14,039 bases of DNA from an uncultured Alistipes sp. (GTDB taxonomy: Bacteria > Bacteroidota > Bacteroidia > Bacteroidales > Rikenellaceae): the NCBI GenBank assembly GCA_900769525.1, contig CAAGGY010000105.1, positions 1-14,039 of the forward strand, read 5' to 3'. A program made the translations under genes and the position numbers. Positions 7,911 through 14,039 of this stretch are shown here, one piece after another; the first letter of the stretch is position 1; the number at the start of each line of letters is the position of its first letter. The notes below the pieces were generated by a model, which did no database searches, had not been told where the DNA came from, and saw only the letters and a list, made by a program, of their open reading frames with translations.

Positions 7911-8120
7911 AAAAAAAAACCGCAGAGACTCCTTAACTTGTTTGACGAATCCGCAGATAAGTCATAGGTGGGGCTCCGAGGCTCGCAACAGTCCACTGGC
8001 AGCGCTTACGCACCACACCCCGAAGGGTTGAGGCCTTGTTTTGAAACTTTTCTCGAGAGTTGTCCCAATGTTATATAAATTGTACAGTTCGCAAAGCTTT
8101 TAAGGAATCTATGCGGGATA
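7911..8120 (-). ncRNA. ssrS: 6S RNA
   Basis: The minus strand holds a rod-like RNA of about 200 nt. Its closing stem is 17 positions with one mismatch and one G-U (8116-8100 with 7936-7920), followed directly by nine U (7919-7911) that serve as terminator. Inside, a GCGAA/UUCGU helix extends the stem. A central bubble of about 20 nt per strand follows, then a UGGG/CCCA and CUC(U)CGAG/CUCGGAG upper helix, with small apical hairpins (CCC-UUCG-GGG; GCG-UAAG-CGC). This stem-bubble-stem form is the 6S design that mimics an open promoter and binds RNA polymerase holoenzyme. Position just after zapA matches 6S genes in many bacteria. The exact 5' end is uncertain (about 8117-8130); no -33/-7 boxes were found, so processing from the zapA transcript is possible. 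Confidence 0.85.
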
Positions 8121-8143
8121 GATCTTTGTATTTAAAGAACCAT

Positions 8144-8164
8144 GGCACACATTAAGGCTGTGCC
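8144..8164 (-). other. small hairpin between zapA and 6S RNA
   Basis: A 6-bp perfect stem (8144-8149 with 8159-8164, GGCACA/TGTGCC) with a 9-nt loop lies 31 nt after the zapA stop codon and just before the 6S 5' end. Its following sequence (ATGGTTCTTT) is a poor U-tract. It may be a weak zapA terminator or a processing site. Confidence 0.35.
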
Positions 8165-8195
8165 GACCGTTGTTATACAAATATCGAGCCTTGGG

Positions 8196-8489
8196 CTACT
8201 GACGCTTGATATATTTGCGTATTAGCTCCTGAATAGCATATATCTCATCGACATCTTCGTTGCCCAGAGATGACGCCTGCTCGGTTGTAAGTGCCAATAT
8301 CGAGTAACGCAATGCAACCATAGCTATACGATCCTGAATATCGAACTTAGCAATCTTCGAATACTCTGTAATCTTCTCGTTGAGGCGCTTGGCAGCCTCA
8401 CGATATAGCTCTTCATTAGCCGCATCGATGGTCATCGGGTAGCTTCTACCTGCAATAGATAGGTTTATTTTCACTTTTCCTTCAGCCAT
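8196..8489 (-). CDS. zapA: cell division protein ZapA
   Basis: ZapA binds FtsZ and bundles protofilaments at the division ring. This 97-aa protein has normal length. The N-terminal globular part (1-45: KINLSIAGRSYPM, then EE-YREAAKRLNEKI) matches the ZapA family. A predicted helix and coiled coil follow (50-97, with the D-x-x-DRIAMVALRYS stretch typical of Bacteroidetes members). The ATG is 5 nt after the stop of the upstream coiled-coil gene, so the two are translated from one message driven by the promoter at 8828-8858. 6S RNA lies immediately downstream. Confidence 0.92.
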   Translation of the reverse strand: MAEGKVKINLSIAGRSYPMTIDAANEELYREAAKRLNEKITEYSKIAKFDIQDRIAMVALRYSILALTTEQASSLGNEDVDEIYAIQELIRKYIKRQ

Positions 8490-8494
8490 CGTGG

Positions 8495-8797
8495 TTATCG
8501 GTTATCTTGTTCCTGTTTAATCAATGCGATACACCTGTCTACCTCCCGCAAAAGGCTATTGACACGTGCTTTAGCTCGCTCAACATTGCCATCACCACCA
8601 CGCATAACCTCAGCCAACTCGAGGCTCTTAATTCTGGTCTCCTGCTCACGCACTCTCTCCTCGAGGCGGTGTTTCTGGCCCAGGAGTTTATCACGCTCTT
8701 TGGTGAGCTCACGGCACTGGCGAGATACTCGCTCATGGTCCGCAATGAGTCTTTCGACCTCACCACGCAATAGTTTGATAATATCCTTCTCGGCCAT
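8495..8797 (-). CDS. small coiled-coil protein encoded with ZapA
   Basis: This 100-aa, highly charged protein has no signal peptide or membrane helix. Heptad-like helix runs over about 5-65 (LLRGEVERLIADHERV..., ELTKERDKLL...). A glycine break RGGDG lies at 66-70, and a second helix from about 72 to 97. I do not recognise a named family. Its length, composition and tight coupling to zapA (5-nt gap) recall ZapB-type division-ring coiled coils, but that role is inferred from position, not homology. It is the first gene of the operon; a perfect promoter starts 31 bp before the ATG. Confidence 0.8.
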   Translation of the reverse strand: MAEKDIIKLLRGEVERLIADHERVSRQCRELTKERDKLLGQKHRLEERVREQETRIKSLELAEVMRGGDGNVERAKARVNSLLREVDRCIALIKQEQDNR

Positions 8798-8827
8798 AAC
8801 GACGGCAATAAAATATCTTTACTTGCC

Positions 8828-8858
8828 CAAAGATAGGCATTTTTTGGTTAACATCAAA
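8828..8858 (-). promoter_or_regulatory. promoter of the coiled-coil/zapA operon
   Basis: On the minus strand TTTG (8858 to 8855), exactly 19 bp, then TATCTTTG (8835 to 8828) is a full match to the Bacteroidetes -33/-7 consensus. Expected start of transcription is about 8821, 24 nt before the coiled-coil ATG. It lies in the 101-bp gap after rimO, so the division pair is separable from ftsY-rimO. Confidence 0.8.
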
Positions 8859-8898
8859 ATTTTAAACTGAAAAACTATCTTTGCCAACAAATCACAAT

Positions 8899-10194
8899 CT
8901 ATTTGATTAACTCGGCAAAGAGGTCGTAATCCTCGCAATCAGTAATCTTGACATCGTAGAAGCGACCACGCAACAGACGCTTGCCCAAGCTGTCGACGAT
9001 AATCTCCTGATCAACCTCTGGCGAGTCGTACTCTGAGCGACCGATATAGAAGTCGCCCTCCTTGCGGTCGATGATTACACGCATTGTCTGACCTATGCGA
9101 CGAGCATTATTCTCCAACGACACACGCTCCTGAAGGCGCATAATACGCTCAACACGCTCATGCTTAAGCTCATCGGCAACATCATCCTTGAGGCGTATTG
9201 CAGAGTATGTACCCTCCTCCTCAGAGTATGGGAAGACACCCAAGCGGTCAAACTTAGTTGTCTTGACAAACTCCATAAGCTCGGCAAAGTCCTCCTCTGT
9301 CTCACCAGGGTAGCCAACAAGAAGCGTAGTGCGCAGGGCGATATCGGGAATTGCACGGCGCAACTTCTCGATAAGTGCCAACGCCTCAGCCTTCGTGTGG
9401 CGACGCTTCATCAGCGTGAGCTGGTTGTCCGAGATGTGCTGGAATGGGATATCGAGGTAGCGGCAAATCTTTCTCTCTCGAGCCATAACCTCGACAACCT
9501 CATCGGGGAAATCTGTTGGATAGGCATAATGAAGACGTATCCACTCAAGTTTGTCGATGCGGCATAGGCGCTCCAACAACTCAGCCAACTTACGCTCGCC
9601 ATAGATATCCACACCGTAGTATGTTGTATCCTGAGCGATGACCATAATCTCACGCACACCCTTTTCGACAAGTACCTCAGCCTCAGCCACAAGAGCCTCC
9701 ATAGGCACAGACTTATGACGGCCACGAATCAACGGAATGGCACAGTAGCCACACATCCAGTTGCAACCCTCCGAAATCTTGAGGTAAGCGTAGTGCGAAG
9801 GTGTCGATAGTTCTCGCTTAGTCTCATTCTCAGCACGATACTTAGCACCAAGGCGCTCCACGATGCCTGCCCAGTCGTTGACACCGAAGAAATCATCGAC
9901 CTCTGGCAGCTCTGGACGTAGCTCGTCGGCATAGCGCTGCGACAAACAGCCCACCACGAAGAGCTCCTCAATCTTACCCGCCTCCTTGAGCTGTGCGGCA
10001 CGCAAAATAGTGTCGATAGACTCCTGCTTTGCATCGCCAATAAAGCCGCAGGTGTTGATTACAACGACATCTGCATCGGTGCGGTCGCTATCAAAGACTA
10101 CTTTGTAGTCCATTGCCGCGAGCTGCGCTGCGAGGTGCTCCGAGTCGACAGTGTTCTTCGAGCAACCGAGGGTTATGATATTTATCTTCTTCAT
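8899..10194 (-). CDS. rimO: ribosomal protein S12 methylthiotransferase RimO
   Basis: RimO is a radical-SAM enzyme that adds a methylthio group to a conserved aspartate of ribosomal protein S12. Numbered from the ATG at 10194 (431 aa), the N-terminal MTTase domain carries its three cluster cysteines at C11 (LGCSKN), C49 (NTCGFI) and C83 (VGCLSQR). The radical-SAM CxxxCxxC is C144, C148 and C151, and a TRAM domain covers about 367-428. LGCSKN and FQHISDNQLTLMKR-type segments favour RimO over MiaB. The frame also allows a GTG at 10203 that overlaps the ftsY stop (TAGTG); ATG nine bases later is preferred because it yields the typical MKK start. Either way it is coupled to ftsY. Confidence 0.94.
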   Translation of the reverse strand: MKKINIITLGCSKNTVDSEHLAAQLAAMDYKVVFDSDRTDADVVVINTCGFIGDAKQESIDTILRAAQLKEAGKIEELFVVGCLSQRYADELRPELPEVDDFFGVNDWAGIVERLGAKYRAENETKRELSTPSHYAYLKISEGCNWMCGYCAIPLIRGRHKSVPMEALVAEAEVLVEKGVREIMVIAQDTTYYGVDIYGERKLAELLERLCRIDKLEWIRLHYAYPTDFPDEVVEVMARERKICRYLDIPFQHISDNQLTLMKRRHTKAEALALIEKLRRAIPDIALRTTLLVGYPGETEEDFAELMEFVKTTKFDRLGVFPYSEEEGTYSAIRLKDDVADELKHERVERIMRLQERVSLENNARRIGQTMRVIIDRKEGDFYIGRSEYDSPEVDQEIIVDSLGKRLLRGRFYDVKITDCEDYDLFAELIK

Positions 10195-10202
10195 GCCAGA
10201 CA

Positions 10203-11258
10203 CTACTTTTCGTCACCAAACATTGCACGCACAAACTCCTTGCGATCGAACATCTTGAGCTGGTCGATACCCTCACCAATACCGATATAACGCACTGGAA
10301 TATTGAACTTGTCGCTAATACCAATCACCACGCCACCCTTAGCCGTACCATCGAGCTTGGTAATTGTAAGCGATGTTACCTGCGTAGCCTCGGTAAACTG
10401 CTTAGCCTGCTCAAAGGCATTCTGACCTGTCGAGCCATCGAGCACGAGCATAACCTCGTGTGGGGCGTCGGGAATAACCTTCGACATCACGTTGCGAATC
10501 TTTGTAAGCTCCTTCATAAGGCCCACCTTGTTGTGCAGACGACCTGCTGTGTCGATAAGCACCACGTCGGCACCATTAGCCACTGCCGAGCGGAGAGTGT
10601 CGTAGGCCACAGAGGCAGGGTCAGAGCCCATATCCTGGCGCACCATAGTAGCGCCAGCACGCTCAGCCCACACTGCGAGCTGATCAATAGCCGCAGCACG
10701 GAAGGTGTCGGCAGCACCGATATAGACCTTACGGCCAGCCTTCGTAAGCTGCGCTGCGAGCTTGCCAATAGTCGTGGTCTTACCAGCGCCATTAACACCC
10801 ACGACCATCAACACATAAGGCGTACCCTCCTTAACCTCGATGCCGAAGTCCTCAGTTGAGCGGTGCGACTCCTCCATAAGGAGCGAAATCTCGTCACGAA
10901 GAATATACTGCAACTCCTCGGTATTTAGGTACTTATCACGTGCTACACGCTGCTCGATACGCTCGATAATCTTGACCGTTGTGTCGACACCCACGTCCGA
11001 AGTGATAAGCACCTCCTCGAGGTCGTCGAGCACATCGGCGTCGACTGTTGTGCGACCTGCCACAGCACGGCGCAACTTACCGAAGAAACCCTCCTTGGTC
11101 TTCTCCAAACCCGCCTCAAGCTCCTTACGCTCGGCCTCAGCCTCCTGCTTAGCCTCTACTTCGATGCGCTCCTGCTCCTTAGCTATATCTTCTGCGGTGG
11201 CATCAGGGGCAACCTGAGGCTCCACCTTCTTCTTCTTAAATAGATCAAAGAAACCCAT
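10203..11258 (-). CDS. ftsY: signal recognition particle receptor FtsY
   Basis: FtsY is the SRP-receptor GTPase that docks ribosome/SRP complexes at the inner membrane. Numbered from the ATG at 11258 (351 aa): MGFFDLFKKKK start, acidic and charged A region to about 55, NG domain with GVNGAGKT at 154-161, DTAGR at 236-240, TKLDGTAKGG from 300, and GIGEGIDQL at 326-334. The short A domain lacks a transmembrane helix, as in most non-enterobacterial FtsY. A TTG nine codons upstream is in frame but lies within the -7 promoter box (11283-11290), which rules it out if that promoter is real. rimO follows with an 8-nt gap. Confidence 0.96.
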   Translation of the reverse strand: MGFFDLFKKKKVEPQVAPDATAEDIAKEQERIEVEAKQEAEAERKELEAGLEKTKEGFFGKLRRAVAGRTTVDADVLDDLEEVLITSDVGVDTTVKIIERIEQRVARDKYLNTEELQYILRDEISLLMEESHRSTEDFGIEVKEGTPYVLMVVGVNGAGKTTTIGKLAAQLTKAGRKVYIGAADTFRAAAIDQLAVWAERAGATMVRQDMGSDPASVAYDTLRSAVANGADVVLIDTAGRLHNKVGLMKELTKIRNVMSKVIPDAPHEVMLVLDGSTGQNAFEQAKQFTEATQVTSLTITKLDGTAKGGVVIGISDKFNIPVRYIGIGEGIDQLKMFDRKEFVRAMFGDEK

Positions 11259-11282
11259 AACTACAATAATTATATTAATTGG

Positions 11283-11314
11283 CAAAGATACTAATTTTTC
11301 AGAGATAATGCAAA
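11283..11314 (-). promoter_or_regulatory. promoter of ftsY-rimO
   Basis: TTTG (11314 to 11311), 20-bp spacer, TATCTTTG (11290 to 11283) on the minus strand match the Bacteroidetes consensus. Start of transcription about 11276, 18 nt before the ftsY ATG. It follows the terminator of the upstream NamZ-like gene. Confidence 0.75.
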
Positions 11315-11394
11315 TGCTTAATTCTGATTTAGATAGTATAGCGCAAAAAATTGTAGCTTAGCTCAATAATCGGTACTCTTGCACGAGCAAACCA

Positions 11395-11447
11395 GATGAA
11401 AAGAGTTGGGCGAGAGAGCCACCAACGAAGTCGCCATCTCGCCCAAC
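11395..11447 (-). terminator. intrinsic terminator of the prfB/NamZ-like operon
   Basis: A perfect 11-bp stem (11405-11415 with 11437-11447, GTTGGGCGAGA) encloses a 21-nt loop that has a minor inner CGAC/GTTG pairing. On the minus strand it is followed by TCTTTTC. It lies 20 nt after the stop codon at 11467. Confidence 0.8.
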
Positions 11448-11466
11448 CAATATTTGAAAATTCACA

Positions 11467-12663
11467 CTACTCCTCGTAGAGCAAATATGGCCTACGCTGC
11501 TCTTTGAAACGCTCCACATCGTCGCTCCAACGAGCCTTAATCTCGTCGGCAGTAGCACCTGCAATGACCATCTCACGCACATAGCCCACGCCTATAAGTT
11601 TCTCAAACACTGGCTTAAAGAACTTCTCGCCCATATTGAGATTGCGGTAAGCCTCAACCAGATAGCCAATATTTAAGCCATCACGCCATATCTGCTCATC
11701 GCTCACGCCTCGCAAGTCACGACCATAGCACTTAAGGCCATTATGTGGCGGAGTCTTAGAGCCAGCATTTGGCTGTGGCGTAAACTCGAAGTCGTAGCCT
11801 CGCATATCGGGATGGCCATATATCTCAAATGGAGCCTCAGTACCACGTCCCATGCTCAACACCGTACCCTCAAATAGACAAGTCGAGGGATATAGATAGA
11901 TTGAGTGCTGCGTAGGGAGGTTTGGCGACGGAGCAATAGGCAGAATGTAGTGCGTCGTATGGTCGTAGTTGCGACACTTGACGACACTGAGCTTCACGCT
12001 CTTAGTCCACCCTTCACCCACTGCCATTGTGGCAATCTCGCCCATGGTAAGGCCGTGTACTACGGGCATAGGCACCCAGCCAACACCCGACTTATACTTC
12101 ATATCGAGTATCGGACCGTCGACATAGTGGCCATTAGGATTTGGTCTATCGAGCACCACAACCTCCACACCGAAGTCGGCACACGCATCCATCAACTGGA
12201 GCATACTTATATAATAGGTATAGAACCTTAGTCCCACGTCCTGCATATCGACAACCAGCACATCGAACGAGCGCATAACATCGTTCGAGGGTCGCTTGGT
12301 GTTGCCGTTGTAGAGCGACAAGATATTGATTCCCGTACGCTCATCGACAGAATTGCTCACCACAGCACCAGCCTCAACCGAGCCACGAAAGCCGTGCTCA
12401 GGGGCAAAGATACCAACGATATTGAGACCCTGACGGTGCATCATATCGACAATATGCTCTGAGTCGGAAAACATCGCCGTATGGTTTGCCAACACAGCAA
12501 CACGTCGGCCACGCAGCTGTGGCACATAGCTCAGCGTGTCGGTAGCACCCACCAGCACCTCGGCACGCTCATCTGCCACACGGAGCTCATCCTGAGCCTC
12601 AGCACGAGAGCCGCACGAGAGCATAACAATCACCGCCACAAGGGCGCATAAAAGTCGTAGCAT
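11467..12663 (-). CDS. exo-beta-N-acetylmuramidase NamZ-like protein (DUF1343)
   Basis: Members of this family (NamZ, DUF1343) cleave N-acetylmuramic acid from the non-reducing end of peptidoglycan fragments. From the ATG at 12663 the protein has 398 aa. A signal peptide (1-23) ends either in a weak lipobox (MLSC, Cys17) or in a signal peptidase I site (AEA before Gln24). Conserved blocks are APEHGFRG with Glu89 (likely catalytic by comparison with the family), DMQDVGLRFYTY at 139-150, DRPNPNG at 172-178, FEGT at 264-267 and GRGTEAPF at 272-279. The frame extends 17 codons further up inside prfB, but only the inner ATG gives a signal peptide. It starts 4 nt after the prfB stop. Likely role: periplasmic cell-wall recycling. 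Confidence 0.9.
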   Translation of the reverse strand: MLRLLCALVAVIVMLSCGSRAEAQDELRVADERAEVLVGATDTLSYVPQLRGRRVAVLANHTAMFSDSEHIVDMMHRQGLNIVGIFAPEHGFRGSVEAGAVVSNSVDERTGINILSLYNGNTKRPSNDVMRSFDVLVVDMQDVGLRFYTYYISMLQLMDACADFGVEVVVLDRPNPNGHYVDGPILDMKYKSGVGWVPMPVVHGLTMGEIATMAVGEGWTKSVKLSVVKCRNYDHTTHYILPIAPSPNLPTQHSIYLYPSTCLFEGTVLSMGRGTEAPFEIYGHPDMRGYDFEFTPQPNAGSKTPPHNGLKCYGRDLRGVSDEQIWRDGLNIGYLVEAYRNLNMGEKFFKPVFEKLIGVGYVREMVIAGATADEIKARWSDDVERFKEQRRPYLLYEE

Positions 12664-12667
12664 AGTC

Positions 12668-13768
12668 CTAATATTGCAACAAATACTCCTTGATGAAGTT
12701 ATCGAGGTCGCCATCCATCACAGCATCAACGTTCGAGGTCTGATAGCCTGTGCGGTGGTCCTTGACACGACGATCGTCGAAGACATAGCTTCGAATCTGC
12801 GAGCCCCACTCGATACGCTTCTTCGTAGCCTCCAATGCCTGCTGCGTAGCCATACGCTTATCAAGCTCTCGCTGATAGAGCTTCGAACGGAGTATTCGCA
12901 TAGCATTCTCTCGGTTGTTGAGCTGCGAGCGAGTCTCCATATTCTCGATAAGGAACTCTACGGGTTCTCCCGTGTCGGGATCCTTGCCATGATAGCGCAG
13001 ACGTACCGCCGTCTCGACCTTATTGACATTTTGACCACCAGCACCACTCGAGCGGAAGGTATCCCACTCGATGTCTGCTGGCGAGATGTTAATCTCGATG
13101 CTATCGTCTACGGCAGGCGAGATAAATACCGAGGCAAATGTCGTCTGACGCTTGTTGTTGGCATTAAATGGCGACAGGCGCACCATACGATGCACACCGC
13201 TCTCGCTACGCAGATAACCATAGGCATACTCGCCCTCAAACTCCAAGGTGCAGGACTTAACGCCCACCTCCTCACCAGCCTGATAGTTGGCAACCTTGAC
13301 ATTAAAGCCGTGAGCCTCGCCCCAGCGCGTGTACATACGCATAAGCATCTGCGCCCAATCAAGAGCCTCCGTACCTCCAGCACCAGCATTGATATCCATG
13401 ATAGCTCCAAGTTTGTCCTCTTTACCCGAGAGCATCTGCTTGAGTTCGAGCTTCTCGACACGCTCCACAGCCTCCTGATACTGCTGCTCGGCCTCAGCCT
13501 CAGAGAGCACTCCTTCGGCAACAAAGTCGGGCACGAGGTCGAGGTCGTCGGCCATACGCACAGCAGCCTCCCACTCCTCGATGACTGACTTGATATCAGC
13601 AACTTTCTTGAGCTGCTTGCGAGCTTCGTCGGGATTATCCCAGAAGTTTGGCTCCTCGGTACGCTCCTGCTCATTCTGAAGGTCAATGCGACGCTGCTCG
13701 ATGTCGATCGACGTCGAGAGCTTGGTCACACGAGCCTTTAGGTCGTTTATCTGTTCGTTAGATACCAT
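12668..13768 (-). CDS. prfB: peptide chain release factor 2
   Basis: RF2 recognises UGA and UAA stop codons and triggers peptide release. The 366-aa protein has the codon-recognition tripeptide SPF at 199-201 and the catalytic GGQ at 244-246 (SSGAGGQNVNK). The N-terminus FWD-x-P (42-46) is usual. The reading frame is uninterrupted: where many bacteria have an in-frame UGA (after about codon 25; E. coli GYL-UGA-C) this gene reads S-I-D (20-22) in one frame, so the autoregulatory +1 frameshift is absent. The gene is 51 bp after cysS, and the NamZ-like gene follows with a 4-nt gap. No clear promoter is seen before it. Confidence 0.96.
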   Translation of the reverse strand: MVSNEQINDLKARVTKLSTSIDIEQRRIDLQNEQERTEEPNFWDNPDEARKQLKKVADIKSVIEEWEAAVRMADDLDLVPDFVAEGVLSEAEAEQQYQEAVERVEKLELKQMLSGKEDKLGAIMDINAGAGGTEALDWAQMLMRMYTRWGEAHGFNVKVANYQAGEEVGVKSCTLEFEGEYAYGYLRSESGVHRMVRLSPFNANNKRQTTFASVFISPAVDDSIEINISPADIEWDTFRSSGAGGQNVNKVETAVRLRYHGKDPDTGEPVEFLIENMETRSQLNNRENAMRILRSKLYQRELDKRMATQQALEATKKRIEWGSQIRSYVFDDRRVKDHRTGYQTSNVDAVMDGDLDNFIKEYLLQY

Positions 13769-13819
13769 TTACTCTGTATAATAATATCACAAACACTAAT
13801 TAGCGCAACTAATTTGGCA

Positions 13820-14039
13820 CTACTCGATTTCCCAATCGAAGCCGTCTTTGCGGTCCTTAACACGGATACCTATTGCTGTGAGGTTATCGCGAATCTTGTC
13901 CGATGTAGCCCAATCCTTGTTGGCCTTAGCCTCCATACGCATATTAAGGAGCATATCGACAAGAGGCGAAACCATATCCTTGCCACCAGCATCGGCAGCC
14001 TTCTCGTTGCGAAGACCGAGGATGTCGAATACAAAGCGA
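13820..14039 (-). CDS. cysS: cysteine--tRNA ligase, C-terminal end only
   Basis: The last 72 codons and TAG stop of a gene that enters from the right edge. The translated end (FVFDILGLRNEK..., LVDMLLNMRMEAKANKDWA, SDKIRDNL-A-GI-VKD, DGFDWEIE) is the C-terminal helical domain of CysRS with its KDWA-x-SDKIR signature. CysRS charges tRNA-Cys. The catalytic HIGH and KMSKS parts lie outside the window. prfB starts 51 bp downstream with no terminator between, so the two may be cotranscribed. Confidence 0.92.
   Translation of the reverse strand, partial: RFVFDILGLRNEKAADAGGKDMVSPLVDMLLNMRMEAKANKDWATSDKIRDNLTAIGIRVKDRKDGFDWEIE

Noticed and set aside
7911..8120. tmRNA, SRP RNA or RNase P RNA instead of 6S
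   Set aside because: No tRNA-like acceptor half or tag frame, no SRP GNRA/GGAA apical signature and too short for RNase P; the stem-bubble-stem shape and the zapA context point to 6S.
11259..11285. TTG start extending FtsY by nine residues
   Set aside because: The TTG lies within the TATCTTTG promoter box and the ATG at 11258 gives the standard MGFFDLF start.
12664..12714. Upstream start of the NamZ-like protein inside prfB
   Set aside because: The added 17 residues would bury the signal peptide; the inner ATG directly precedes it and follows the prfB stop by 4 nt.
12674..13588. 304-codon plus-strand open frame opposite prfB
   Set aside because: It is a shadow of the prfB codon pattern (leucine- and histidine-rich, no domain), fully antisense to a certain gene.

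Overview
This window looks like a housekeeping stretch of a Bacteroidales chromosome, most likely Rikenellaceae (Alistipes-like); the genus is an inference from protein style and gene content. The reasons are: no Shine-Dalgarno sequences; several promoters of the Bacteroidetes type (-33 TTTG or GTTG, 19-20 bp spacer, -7 TAnnTTTG, mostly TATCTTTG); a secreted TPR protein typical of the phylum; and a recognisable rny / 6S RNA / zapA neighbourhood. No phage, transposon, CRISPR, restriction or defence gene is visible.

Layout, left to right. The first 66 bases are the 5' end of rplU (ribosomal protein L21), pointing left and divergent from a rightward block: cysQ-type phosphatase (309-1139) with its own terminator hairpin, era GTPase (1323-2207), a secreted TPR-repeat protein (2247-4253), and an MFSD1-like major facilitator transporter (4309-5670) ended by a perfect 14-bp terminator. 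A gene-free stretch follows (5728-6328). It holds a degenerate CTATGGGTT-type short repeat array and two ~130-bp direct copies (about 95% identical) of an element ending in a perfect 13-bp terminator-like hairpin.

Everything from 6329 to the right edge is on the minus strand. In transcription order from the right these are: cysS (3' end only), prfB (release factor 2, no programmed frameshift), a NamZ/DUF1343 exo-muramidase-like protein 4 nt after prfB, a terminator, then ftsY and rimO (stop/start nearly touching). A promoter-driven division pair follows (100-aa coiled-coil protein plus ZapA), then a structured ~200-nt RNA identified as 6S RNA (ssrS), and rny (RNase Y).

Functional themes are translation and ribosome biogenesis (rplU, era, rimO, prfB, cysS), membrane protein targeting (ftsY), cell division and wall (zapA with its coiled-coil neighbour, NamZ-like), and RNA turnover or polymerase control (rny, 6S RNA). 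I found no convincing new multi-gene system. The best leads are the duplicated hairpin element between the convergent MFS and rny genes, the adjacent short repeat array, the small coiled-coil partner of zapA, and the long TPR protein with a non-TPR middle and a split repeat.
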